Shown one piece after another: positions 7,649-15,797 of a stretch of DNA of 64,000 nucleotides. The translations under genes and the position numbers were made by a program. This DNA comes from a bacterium. GTDB lineage: Bacteria; Zixibacteria; MSB-5A5; GN15; FEB-12. The stretch is from positions 124,001 to 188,000 of the forward strand of contig JAHLKV010000002.1 of the NCBI GenBank assembly GCA_020444475.1, written 5' to 3'. Position 1 is the first letter of the stretch. Every line of letters begins with the position of its first letter. Under the pieces are notes generated by a model. The model was not told the origin of the DNA, did not search any database, and worked only from the letters and a program-made list of their open reading frames with translations.

Positions 7649-9217
7649 ATGAGGCACAAGTTATCCATAGGTATTATTGATCTGGTTGCCAAAGCCCCCA
7701 CACGGACTATGTGGATGCGGGTCATGGGAGCCAATTTTGTCAGTATCATGCCGCAGGTTGTGGCGACGTGGTGCGAGCAACAGGGGCACGATGTCACCCT
7801 TGTCACCTACACGGGTAGAGAGAATCTGATCGCGCAGTTACCGACACAGGTTGACTTAGTCTTTATCAGTTCTTTTACCGAAGCTGCGTTGCTCTCGTAT
7901 GCGTTGAGCAACCTGTTTCGATCACGCGGCGCCGTTACGGCGCTGGGCGGCCCACACGCCCGATGCTATCCTCAGGACGCACAGAAGTACTTCGACTACG
8001 TACTGGGTTTCACCGACAAGGCGCTGATTAATGAAGTCACGCGTGACTGTTCGCAGCACCGCCCGGTCGGCCGGAACCTTTCGGCAAGTCACCATCCGGT
8101 CGACCTTCCGGGAGCAAGGGAGCGATGGAAGTTTATCGAGCAGGCCCTTCGGAAGGCGCCGCTGATAAAGATCGTGCCCCTTCTCAGCAGCCTGGGATGC
8201 CCCTACTCGTGCGAATTCTGCATCGATTCGTCGGTACGTTTTCAACCGCTGGCCCCCGAGGCGATGAAGGACGATCTTCGACTCCTTCTCACCAAAATCA
8301 AGCATCCCCGGGTAGCGTGGCACGACCCCAACTTCGGTGTGCGATTCGACGAGTGTATGGACGTAATCGAGGAAGTCGTGCCGCCGGGTCGCATTGACTT
8401 CATCGCAGAATCAACTCTTTCGCTCCTCTCCGAAGCTCGCGTAAAGCGGCTGGCGCACAACGGGTTCAAGGCTCTGCTGCCGGGAATTGAATCCTGGTTT
8501 GAATTGGGCAAGAAATCGCGGACCGGGCGGAGTTCGGGCATGGACAAGGTCAGAAAGGTCTCCGACCACGTGAATATGATCCTGCGGCATATCCCGTACG
8601 TGCAGACCAATCATATTTTCGGACTGGATCGCGACCACGGTCCGGACCCGTTTGAGCTCACGAAGCGGTTTCTGGACCTGAGTCCGGGCGCTTTCCCGGC
8701 CTATTCGATGCTATCGGTATTCGGACAGGCAGCGCCACAGAACCTCTCGTTCCAACGTGAGAATCGGGTGATGCCTATTCCGTTCCATTTTCTCAGCAAC
8801 ATCCAGATGAACATGAAACCGAAAAACTACTCCTGGTCGCAGTTCTATGACCATCTTATCGATGTCACGACATACTCGTATTCTTTCCGGATGATTCTCC
8901 GACGACTGCGGGCCAACGGAGAGACGATACCACGGTGGTTGAACGTGGTCCGTGGCCTTTCGTCGGAACGGTTCGGCCGAGTCAGATACTTCACTGAGAT
9001 CAGCCGCCGGTTAGAGACCGACCGGGAGCTCCGGCGCTTCTTCGAGCAGGAGACGAACGATATCCCTCGGTACTTCATTGAAAAGATCCGCCGTGATCTC
9101 GGACATTTTTGGGACTGGTTACCAGAAGGGGCTATTCACCACAATCCCAACGCTTACCTACTGTCCGAGAACAGGACTTCGCCTCCCGAATCCATTGTAC
9201 GCAGCAGTTATGCTTGA
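7649..9217 (+). CDS. Radical-SAM protein with B12-binding-like N-terminal domain
   Basis: A 522-residue cytoplasmic enzyme. Residues about 5-140 look like a cobalamin-binding Rossmann-type domain (QVDLVFISSF, TALGGPHARCYP) but lack the DxHxxG cobalamin motif. The radical-SAM core follows with the [4Fe-4S] cluster motif CPYSCEFC (CxxxCxxC, near residue 190) and the TIM-barrel strand segments WHDPNFGV and FIAESTLSLLSE. The last 130 residues are charged and helical. ATG 7649 has GGAGG six bases upstream and is preferred to ATG 7643. Related B12-binding radical-SAM proteins do methylations and rearrangements; the substrate cannot be inferred. Confidence 0.85.
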   Translation: MRHKLSIGIIDLVAKAPTRTMWMRVMGANFVSIMPQVVATWCEQQGHDVTLVTYTGRENLIAQLPTQVDLVFISSFTEAALLSYALSNLFRSRGAVTALGGPHARCYPQDAQKYFDYVLGFTDKALINEVTRDCSQHRPVGRNLSASHHPVDLPGARERWKFIEQALRKAPLIKIVPLLSSLGCPYSCEFCIDSSVRFQPLAPEAMKDDLRLLLTKIKHPRVAWHDPNFGVRFDECMDVIEEVVPPGRIDFIAESTLSLLSEARVKRLAHNGFKALLPGIESWFELGKKSRTGRSSGMDKVRKVSDHVNMILRHIPYVQTNHIFGLDRDHGPDPFELTKRFLDLSPGAFPAYSMLSVFGQAAPQNLSFQRENRVMPIPFHFLSNIQMNMKPKNYSWSQFYDHLIDVTTYSYSFRMILRRLRANGETIPRWLNVVRGLSSERFGRVRYFTEISRRLETDRELRRFFEQETNDIPRYFIEKIRRDLGHFWDWLPEGAIHHNPNAYLLSENRTSPPESIVRSSYA

Positions 9218-9271
9218 TCGGCATAGCGAGCGATCGCACAACTGCGCGAGGAGTTACAGGGCTGACGCACG

Positions 9272-9319
9272 CTGTCTATCAAGGAGAGCGGATTACGTCC
9301 TGGCACATCGGATAGACAG
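9272..9319 (+). promoter_or_regulatory. Perfect 9-bp inverted repeat in the glycosyltransferase leader
   Basis: CTGTCTATC at 9272-9280 and its exact complement GATAGACAG at 9311-9319 enclose a 30-base loop that begins with the purine-rich AAGGAGAG. The stem ends 18 bp before the glycosyltransferase ATG at 9338, which has no clear ribosome site of its own. It could be an operator or a leader hairpin. Confidence 0.35.
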
Positions 9320-9337
9320 AACGGATCACATGATCTC

Positions 9338-11575
9338 ATGACAAAGCGAATTGCGTTCATTGGCAATTATCTACCGCGCTTATGCGGGATTGCTACCTTC
9401 ACTACCGATTTATGTGCTGCAGTCGCTGCTGCGAATGAAGAGGCAACCTGTATTGTCCTTCCGGTCAATGACACTGATGATGGATACGAGTATGCTGATG
9501 CCGTTCGCTTTGAACTCACGGAAAAGGATATTAACTCATACCGCCGTGCTGCCGACTTCCTGAACATCAATAATGTTGAGCTCGTGTGTCTGCAGCATGA
9601 ATACGGGATTTTTGGCGGTCGGGCCGGCAGTCACATCCTCGCCCTCTTGCGCCAGCTGCGTATGCCCATTGTCACGACTCTGCACACCATCCTGGAGGAG
9701 CCGGATGCCGATCAACGACTGGTGTTGGAGGAGATTGCGGCGCTTTCAGACCGGCTCGTCGTTATGAGTAAGCGCGGCATAGACTTTCTGACAAGCATCT
9801 ATCATTTATCTGAGGACAAGATCGATTTCATTCCCCACGGCATCCCGGATGTTCCCTTTGTTGACCCGAGTTTCCACAAGGACCTGTTCGGAGTTGAAGG
9901 GAAAATGGTTTTGCTCAGTTTCGGGCTGCTCTCCACAAGCAAGGGGATCGAGAATGTCATTGAGGCCTTGCCCGACATCGTGGCCGAGCATCCTAACGTA
10001 GTGTATATGATCCTGGGCGAGACACATCCTCATGTTAAGGAAATCGACGGTGAGTCCTACCGGCTTTCACTGCAATGGCTCGCTCGTGAGAAAGGGGTAG
10101 AGAGCAATGTCATATTCTACAACCGATTTGTAAGTCTGGAAGAACTGAATGAGTTTATAGGGGCCGCGGATATTTACATCACCCCCTATCTGAACCGGGC
10201 GCAGATCACCTCAGGCACGCTCGCCTATACGCTGGGCGCCGGAAAAGCGGTCGTGTCGACGCCGTACTGGTACGCTGAAGAAATGCTGGCTGAAGAGCGC
10301 GGAGTCCTGGTACCGTTCGCCGACCCATCGGCGCTGGCACAGAGTGTCATCGATTTGTTGAATGACGATACCAAACGCCACGCGATGCGCAAACGGGCAT
10401 ATGTGTTCGGGAGAGAGATGATTTGGTCCGAAGTGGCGCGTCGCTATCTCGAGACTTTTGAACGCGCTCGCTCTGAACGGCGTCATTTCAGTCACCCGGG
10501 CCTTGTGGTCAAAGCTCTCGACCAACATCCCGGTGAACTCCCACCCATAAAGCTCGATCATTTGCGTAACATGACCGATGAAACGGGCATTTTGCAGCAC
10601 GCCATCTTCACGATTCCCAATTACCACGAGGGGTACACCACGGACGACAATGCCCGTGCGCTTATCGTGAGCATTCTGCTCGAGCACGTGGGTAAGAACC
10701 AGTCTTTCGAATTGGCCTCTCGGTATCTCGCCTTCATCTGGTATGCCTACAGCGCCGAGACCGGAAGGTTTCGCAATTTTATGAGTTACCAGCGTACCTG
10801 GCTGGAAACGGAAGGTTCGGACGATAGCCATGGTCGCGCTTTGTGGGCGCTGGGCACGGTACTGGGACGCTCTCAAACACCGGCGCTCCAGAACATGGCC
10901 GGCTGGCTTTTCGAGCAGGCGCTGCCCGCCATTCTTGACTCCAGTAGTCCTCGCGCGTGGGCTTTTGCTCTTATCGGCATCCACGAATACGTCCGACGGT
11001 TCGCCGGTGACCGTCGCGCCAGCCAAATCCAGGAGGAATTGTCCCAGCGGCTTCTGACCTTGTATCAACAGTGTCGCACAGATGACTGGCGCTGGTATGA
11101 AGAGGGGCTCTCCTACTGCAATGCCGTTCTGCCGCACGCATCGCTGATCTGCGGACAGTCTATTCAGAGTAAGGCGATGATTGAAGCTGGACTGGAGTCG
11201 CTGGCGTGGCTGAGCAATGTACAACGAGCCAGTAGAGGTGGACACTTCGTTCCTGTCGGGTCCAATGGCTTTTACCGCAAAGGCGGAGAATGTGCTCACT
11301 TCGATCAGCAACCTATCGAGGGTCAGGCTACGGTATCCGCCTGCCTCGAAGCGTATCGCGTAACGCAGGACGACCGCTGGCGCAAGGAAGCCCAACGTGC
11401 GTTTGAATGGTTCCTAGGGCGCAATGACTTAAACCTTTCGATTTATGACCCAACCACCGGTGGATGTCGCGATGGACTTCACCCCGACCGCCTAAATGAA
11501 AATCTTGGCGCAGAGTCTACCCTTGCATTCCTCCAGTCTCTGCTGGAGCTGCGCCTGGCGGAAAACACCTTGTAG
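9338..11575 (+). CDS. GT4-family glycosyltransferase with C-terminal helical domain
   Basis: A 745-residue cytoplasmic enzyme. Residues 1-375 are a GT-B glycosyltransferase of family GT4 (opening GNYLPRLCGIATFTTDL; the second Rossmann half holds LLSFGLLSTSKGIENVIEAL and the nucleotide-sugar-binding SGTLAYTLGAGKAVVSTPYW region). Residues about 390-745 form a separate helical region containing DETGILQHAIFTIPNYHEGY and TTDDNARALIV, resembling an alpha/alpha toroid. The gene lies 23 bp before a GH130 gene. GT4 and GH130 partners occur together in manno-oligosaccharide metabolism, so mannosyl transfer is plausible, but acceptor and donor are unknown. Confidence 0.85.
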   Translation: MTKRIAFIGNYLPRLCGIATFTTDLCAAVAAANEEATCIVLPVNDTDDGYEYADAVRFELTEKDINSYRRAADFLNINNVELVCLQHEYGIFGGRAGSHILALLRQLRMPIVTTLHTILEEPDADQRLVLEEIAALSDRLVVMSKRGIDFLTSIYHLSEDKIDFIPHGIPDVPFVDPSFHKDLFGVEGKMVLLSFGLLSTSKGIENVIEALPDIVAEHPNVVYMILGETHPHVKEIDGESYRLSLQWLAREKGVESNVIFYNRFVSLEELNEFIGAADIYITPYLNRAQITSGTLAYTLGAGKAVVSTPYWYAEEMLAEERGVLVPFADPSALAQSVIDLLNDDTKRHAMRKRAYVFGREMIWSEVARRYLETFERARSERRHFSHPGLVVKALDQHPGELPPIKLDHLRNMTDETGILQHAIFTIPNYHEGYTTDDNARALIVSILLEHVGKNQSFELASRYLAFIWYAYSAETGRFRNFMSYQRTWLETEGSDDSHGRALWALGTVLGRSQTPALQNMAGWLFEQALPAILDSSSPRAWAFALIGIHEYVRRFAGDRRASQIQEELSQRLLTLYQQCRTDDWRWYEEGLSYCNAVLPHASLICGQSIQSKAMIEAGLESLAWLSNVQRASRGGHFVPVGSNGFYRKGGECAHFDQQPIEGQATVSACLEAYRVTQDDRWRKEAQRAFEWFLGRNDLNLSIYDPTTGGCRDGLHPDRLNENLGAESTLAFLQSLLELRLAENTL

Positions 11576-11598
11576 CCTGTGGAAACAGAAGTGAGATA

Positions 11599-12537
11599 AT
11601 GAACAATCACCCCGAACTCCTAACGCGTCACAAGCTCAATCCTATTCTGACGGCCTCCAACTGGCCCTATCCCGTCAATAGCGTATTCAACCCGGCCGCA
11701 ACATTGCTGGCTAACGGAACGACATTGCTTTTGTGTCGTGTAGAGGATCGAACCGGATTGTCCCATCTATGTGCGGCCCGCTCTGTCGATGGCGTGAATG
11801 ACTGGAAGATCGATCCACAACCGACTTTCAAGCCGGACCCTGAACATTTCCCGGAAGAAATCTGGGGTGTTGAAGATCCGCGCATTACCTATGTTCCGGA
11901 GCTCAGTCAGTACGCAATAGTCTACACCGCTTTCACCCGAGATGGACCCGGAGTGGCTTTGGCGATCACCGAAGATTTCCATACTTTCAAGCGGCATGGG
12001 GTGATCATGCCCCCCGAGGATAAGGATGCGACATTGTTGCCACATCGTATCAACGGTCTGTGGGCGCTGATTCATCGACCGGTCAGTTCACCCCGGGCAC
12101 ACATTTGGATATCATATTCTGCCGATCTCACGCACTGGGGTGGTCACAAACTGATGATGGAGGCGCGGCGCGGAGGGTGGTGGGACGCAAACAAAATCGG
12201 ACTCTCGCCTCCGCCCATAGAAACTCCAAAGGGTTGGCTGATGATGTACCATGGCGTGCGGCAGACTGCGGCAGGCGCAATATATCGACTCGGGCTGGCG
12301 CTGTTCGATCTGAACAGTCCCGAGTTATGTCTCAAGCGCGGCAGTCAGTGGTTCTTTGGTCCCGAAGAGCCTTACGAGCTGAACGGTGATGTCGGAAACG
12401 TGGTTTTTCCTTGCGGCTACACGATTCTTCCTGACGGCGATACTATCCACGTCTACTATGGCGCAGCCGACACGAGCATCGCCTTGGCTACCGGGAGTAT
12501 TTCTGCCATGCTGGATTGGCTTGACCAAGACGGCTAA
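11599..12537 (+). CDS. GH130 family glycoside phosphorylase/hydrolase
   Basis: A 312-residue five-bladed beta-propeller enzyme of family GH130. The N-terminus LTRHKLNPILTASNWPYPVN is the family opening; the catalytic Asp is in WGVEDPRITY (residue 95); GGWWDANKIGLSPPPI and the C-terminal VYYGAADTSIALATG are also diagnostic. GH130 enzymes phosphorolyse or hydrolyse beta-mannosides. Length is typical. It follows the GT4 gene by 23 bp, so both are likely one operon handling a mannose-containing oligosaccharide. The exact linkage cannot be read from sequence alone. Confidence 0.9.
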   Translation: MNNHPELLTRHKLNPILTASNWPYPVNSVFNPAATLLANGTTLLLCRVEDRTGLSHLCAARSVDGVNDWKIDPQPTFKPDPEHFPEEIWGVEDPRITYVPELSQYAIVYTAFTRDGPGVALAITEDFHTFKRHGVIMPPEDKDATLLPHRINGLWALIHRPVSSPRAHIWISYSADLTHWGGHKLMMEARRGGWWDANKIGLSPPPIETPKGWLMMYHGVRQTAAGAIYRLGLALFDLNSPELCLKRGSQWFFGPEEPYELNGDVGNVVFPCGYTILPDGDTIHVYYGAADTSIALATGSISAMLDWLDQDG

Positions 12538-12553
12538 GTGCTGCAATATATGC

Positions 12554-12611
12554 CTCGATGCGAAGCTCATTAGGGGAGCGTTTACCGGCCCCTCGTGAAG
12601 CTTGCATCGAG
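12554..12611 (+). other. Strong 58-nt stem-loop between GH130 and the diadenylate cyclase gene
   Basis: CTCGATGC at 12554-12561 pairs with GCATCGAG at 12604-12611, extended inward by AAGCT pairing with one bulge, and an inner GGGG/CCCC stem. It lies 17 bp after the GH130 stop and 82 bp before the diadenylate cyclase start. No U-tract follows, so it is not a standard terminator. It may be an attenuator or leader RNA; I do not recognise the ydaO c-di-AMP riboswitch consensus. Confidence 0.45.
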
Positions 12612-12692
12612 AAGAGTACCGACACCATCAGGAGGAATCCCACAACTCCTGATCAGTCCCCGTTTTGAGGTCCTGTAGGAAGTTAGTCGACG

Positions 12693-13034
12693 ATGATTAG
12701 TCTGCTTGAATTCGGTATTCTCGATTTGTTAGGCATCGCTTTGGTCAGCGTCCTCCTATACGGCGTATATTCAATGGTAAGCAAGACAAGGGCCGACAGA
12801 ATACTGGCTGGCCTGGGAGCGGTAGGAGTATTGAATCTTGCGGCCCGGCATCTTGATCTCAACCTGACGGTTACAATCCTGAGGGCATCCTTCGCCGTCA
12901 TCATTGCTGCTTTGATTGTAATCTGCCAACACAAGACGAGACGTCTGTTTGAGCGGTTTGGCGACCAGCGATGGGTCAGTAGGCGAAGATATCTGGGTGC
13001 AGGCGGTGTTTCTTCGGTTGAGAGACGCATCTAG
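12693..13034 (+). CDS. CdaA-like diadenylate cyclase, membrane module (ends at in-frame TAG)
   Basis: A 114-codon frame that matches the N-terminal membrane part of CdaA-type diadenylate cyclases: three transmembrane helices (about residues 7-28, 40-55 and 62-82) with SKTRADRILAGLGAVGVLNL, AALIVICQHKTRRLFERFG and a linker. In CdaA this module runs straight into the catalytic DAC domain. Here a TAG at 13032-13034 interrupts, and the catalytic domain continues in the same frame after two further codons. So this is probably the first half of one broken or read-through gene rather than an independent protein. Confidence 0.75.
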   Translation: MISLLEFGILDLLGIALVSVLLYGVYSMVSKTRADRILAGLGAVGVLNLAARHLDLNLTVTILRASFAVIIAALIVICQHKTRRLFERFGDQRWVSRRRYLGAGGVSSVERRI

Positions 13035-13040
13035 ATCTTA

Positions 13041-13586
13041 GTGGATACATCTTCAGACCCAGCTCAACAGCGAATCGGCGCATTGATAGTAAGCGAGGGT
13101 GACGACAATATAGGTTTGTTACTGCCAGGAGGTCTTAAACTGAACGGGATACTTAGCGAGCCTATCAGTAGGAGCATTTGCGATCCACATTGTCAGGGTC
13201 ACGACGGTGCTATTATAGTCTCGGGAGATACGATTTCTCGGTTCGCTTGTCACTTGCCTCTTTCAACTGAGTCATCGAAGCTGGCAGGCTTTGGGACACG
13301 ACATGCCGCTGGACTTGGCATCACGGAACGCAGCGATGCTTTTAGCATTATTGTATCTGAAGAACGAGGCTCTGTGACCATTGCAAGAGGTAGCCAGTTA
13401 CAGGTGCCCGCAAATCCGGCCGCTTTGGCGGGCTTATTACGAGAGTTCTTCGAAGCGACGAATCGTGAAACAGGTGCTGGACTGACCAGAAATCCACTTA
13501 CTCGCAACTGGCTACCGAAACTGATTTCAGTCATGATTGCGACAGTCCTTTGGGTTCTGGTGGTTTTGATACCGTCAGCTGATTGA
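13041..13586 (+). CDS. Diadenylate cyclase catalytic (DAC/DisA_N) module with C-terminal membrane helix
   Basis: A 181-residue DAC domain producing c-di-AMP in known relatives. QRIGALIVSEG opens the domain; the HDGAIIV motif and GTRHAAGLGITE correspond to the catalytic DGA and RHR motifs, although the second Arg of RHR is Ala here. IIVSEERGSVTIARG closes it. Residues 152-178 (RNWLPKLISVMIATVLWVL) form a transmembrane helix resembling the start of YbbR/CdaR proteins. The GTG at 13041 has no well-spaced ribosome site and shares the frame of the upstream membrane module, supporting a single original gene. NhaA follows 19 bp downstream. Confidence 0.75.
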   Translation: MDTSSDPAQQRIGALIVSEGDDNIGLLLPGGLKLNGILSEPISRSICDPHCQGHDGAIIVSGDTISRFACHLPLSTESSKLAGFGTRHAAGLGITERSDAFSIIVSEERGSVTIARGSQLQVPANPAALAGLLREFFEATNRETGAGLTRNPLTRNWLPKLISVMIATVLWVLVVLIPSAD

Positions 13587-13605
13587 CCTGAGAGACCAAA
13601 GCTTT

Positions 13606-14940
13606 ATGAAAGACCTACAGTCAGAGCTCAGACCGATCACCCGACTCACCAGACCCTTACAGCGATTTCTGCACGTTGAAGCTGCGAGCGGATTGGTCCT
13701 TATTCTAGCGACCGTTCTGGCTTTGGTCGCAGCGAACACGTCCTTCAGGGAATTCTATACGCAATTCTGGAATCTGGATTTCACTCTGGGCATCGGGGAA
13801 TGGGCACTTTCTTATCCGTTATGGTACTGGGTCAATGACGGTCTCATGACGGTATTTTTCTTCCTGGTCGGTCTGGAAATCAAGAGGGAAATCGTATCTG
13901 GCGAGCTGAGGGAAGTCCGTAGATTAGTCTCGCCCGTGGTGGCTGCGCTAGGAGGCGCTGCTGTTCCGGCTGCAGTCTATCTCTTCTTACTCGGTGATCA
14001 GCCGGGGGAGCACGGGTGGGCCATCCCCATGGCTACAGACATAGCCTTCGTTGTTGGTGCCCTTGCCCTGCTGGGGAATCGAATCCCTCATGGGCTCAAA
14101 GTGTTCCTGCTGACGCTTGCAATAGTTGACGACATCATAGCGGTTATAGTGATTGCGATCTTCTACTCAAACCAGTTCAGTGTGATATGGTTAGCAGGCG
14201 CCATACTTGGACTGGCGTTCGTTGTGGTCCTGAATAGAATCGGGGTGAGGACAGTCGTCGGCTATCTAATCGTCGGCGCCGGTGTTTGGTTGTGCACACT
14301 AAAGTCCGGAATTCACCCGACTATCTCGGGGGTTGCCCTGGGACTCCTTACCCCGGCGATTCCGTTGATATCGAGAGCAGAACTTGGAAGAGGTTTGAAG
14401 CGAGCTACAGGGGCAATCAGTTCGGAGTCAACATCCAATGAAGGCACTAAGTTTCGGAACGTAATGGACAGAATGGCTTTCGTAACCCATGAATCGATAT
14501 CTCCTTTGGAGAGATACGAAGCCGATGTGCATCCCTGGTCAGCCTTTCTGATAATGCCGATTTTCGCTTTGGCGAACGCCGGTATCCCCTTTTCAAGTAG
14601 CGCAATATCATCTCCGATAGCCACCACCGTTGCTCTCGCTCTATTTCTCGGAAAGCCGGTAGGAATCGTATTGAGTCTCTTCCTGGTCGTGAAGACAAGG
14701 TTGAGCATCATTCCCGGAGGAAGCAACTGGAGAGCTATCTTCGGCGCCGGATGCTTGGCCGGAATAGGATTCACAATGTCATTGTTCGTGGCGTCGCTTA
14801 GTCTTGAGGGACAGCTTCTTGTTCAGGCAAAGGCAGGCGTTCTGATTGGTTCTGCCCTTTCTGCAGTGATTGGAACGGCGATTCTGGTACTGTCCCTCAA
14901 AACAAATGCTGGTCATAAGAAACGGAAACGATCAGTGTGA
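13606..14940 (+). CDS. nhaA: Na+/H+ antiporter NhaA
   Basis: A 444-residue inner-membrane antiporter with about twelve transmembrane helices. The ion-binding Asp pair is in LAIVDDIIAVIVIAIFYS, matching Asp163-Asp164 of E. coli NhaA; MATDIAFVVGALALLG (helix IV) and GLEIKREIVSGELR are also family signatures. It exchanges protons for sodium and controls pH and salt balance. About 50 extra residues appear in the loop at 265-300 and near the C-terminus. Its position directly after a diadenylate cyclase is notable because c-di-AMP governs osmolyte and cation transport in other bacteria; that link here is inference. Confidence 0.95.
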   Translation: MKDLQSELRPITRLTRPLQRFLHVEAASGLVLILATVLALVAANTSFREFYTQFWNLDFTLGIGEWALSYPLWYWVNDGLMTVFFFLVGLEIKREIVSGELREVRRLVSPVVAALGGAAVPAAVYLFLLGDQPGEHGWAIPMATDIAFVVGALALLGNRIPHGLKVFLLTLAIVDDIIAVIVIAIFYSNQFSVIWLAGAILGLAFVVVLNRIGVRTVVGYLIVGAGVWLCTLKSGIHPTISGVALGLLTPAIPLISRAELGRGLKRATGAISSESTSNEGTKFRNVMDRMAFVTHESISPLERYEADVHPWSAFLIMPIFALANAGIPFSSSAISSPIATTVALALFLGKPVGIVLSLFLVVKTRLSIIPGGSNWRAIFGAGCLAGIGFTMSLFVASLSLEGQLLVQAKAGVLIGSALSAVIGTAILVLSLKTNAGHKKRKRSV

Positions 14941-15797
14941 AGATCTGCAACCGGTTCGCAGACGTGACCCGCCCCCCGTATTTTCAGTCACGCTTACACC
15001 GCTGAGAACATTCTACGTTCTGAGAGCACATTCGATGTGGTTGTGCTCGCTTTCACCCTCTGCTTCGTAAAGACGCCGAAGGCGCGTTGAATGAACGGCG
15101 ACGGGTGCTTCGTTTATCTGGCAAGCTGCTTCACGGCATCAGACCTGGGAACAGCCCCTTGGGTAGAGAGTATATTGGAAAAGCTCGTGATGGACATCCA
15201 CTCCACTTTCTGGCTCGCTTTCGCACAATCGTCGAGACCCTTCAAACAGTCAAGACATCCGGATTCAAGCGCACTCGGGCACCGAGTGCACTATTTCTGG
15301 CGACCAGATCAGAAGGCCTCACCACAAACAAAGGTGACCATTAGAATCGTAGAGAAAGCGGGATTCCATGGTGTCTTCATTGAGAGGGGAAATGATCTGT
15401 TACACTTTCACCGATGAGCATCTGTGACTTGATTCGTACACATTCGGGTCAGTATGTGAGGAGTGATGTTGGCTGTATGTGTGGCTACATTCTGTTGGGG
15501 GCAATGATGTCTCCATATCACTCTCCGCGAACTTGTGTTGAATTCACATTTCAAGTTAGATCCCGGTATTCCAGGGCAAGCGAAAGACGCTGGAATACAA
15601 TCACGCAATCAGCGTACAGGACGACACTTCCTTCGCCGCAGGGGGCAGGTCTTGGCCCTGCTTTGCGTTAATTGTTGGCCTCCGGCCTCCGATCGGCTAC
15701 TATCTAACGGACCAGCAAGACGTTGCAGATCGGCATACCGTCAGCCGCTTAAGGTGGGACACGAGCCGCTTGAGCGGCCAGCTGAAGAAGGAGCAAA
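14941..15797 (+). other. 857-bp region without a convincing gene; holds a recombinase-tail repeat
   Basis: Several short overlapping frames exist (for example 15091-15417) but none has a ribosome site, a family resemblance or consistent codon use. The only recognisable content is the degenerate recombinase-tail repeat at 15497-15602 and, at the right end, the GAAGGAG ribosome site (15786-15792) of the ATPase gene. A small palindrome (TCTGC, AACCGGTT, GCAGA) lies just after nhaA at about 14942-14962. The region looks like a decayed insertion scar. Confidence 0.6.
15497..15602 (+). repeat. Dispersed recombinase-tail repeat, copy A
   Basis: A degenerate copy of the sequence that forms the 3' end of the serine recombinase gene. 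Translation in one frame gives YHSPRTCVEFTFQV then RYSRASERRWNTI, matching YHSPQTFVVFEFQV and YSTTSGTRWKTIE at the recombinase C-terminus. No recombinase body precedes it. Other copies are near 19.0, 32.1, 41.5 and 43.3 kb. Confidence 0.6.

Noticed and set aside
10211..11395. 394-codon minus-strand ORF inside the glycosyltransferase gene
   Set aside because: It is an antisense shadow of the GT4 gene; its translation has no family features, while the plus-strand frame does.
12554..12611. ydaO-type c-di-AMP riboswitch before the diadenylate cyclase
   Set aside because: The segment is a strong hairpin, but I cannot see the conserved ydaO core or its pseudoknot arrangement.
15091..15417. 108-codon ORF in the gap before the cation ATPase
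   Set aside because: No ribosome site, no family resemblance, odd amino-acid composition, and it lies in a scar-like region.
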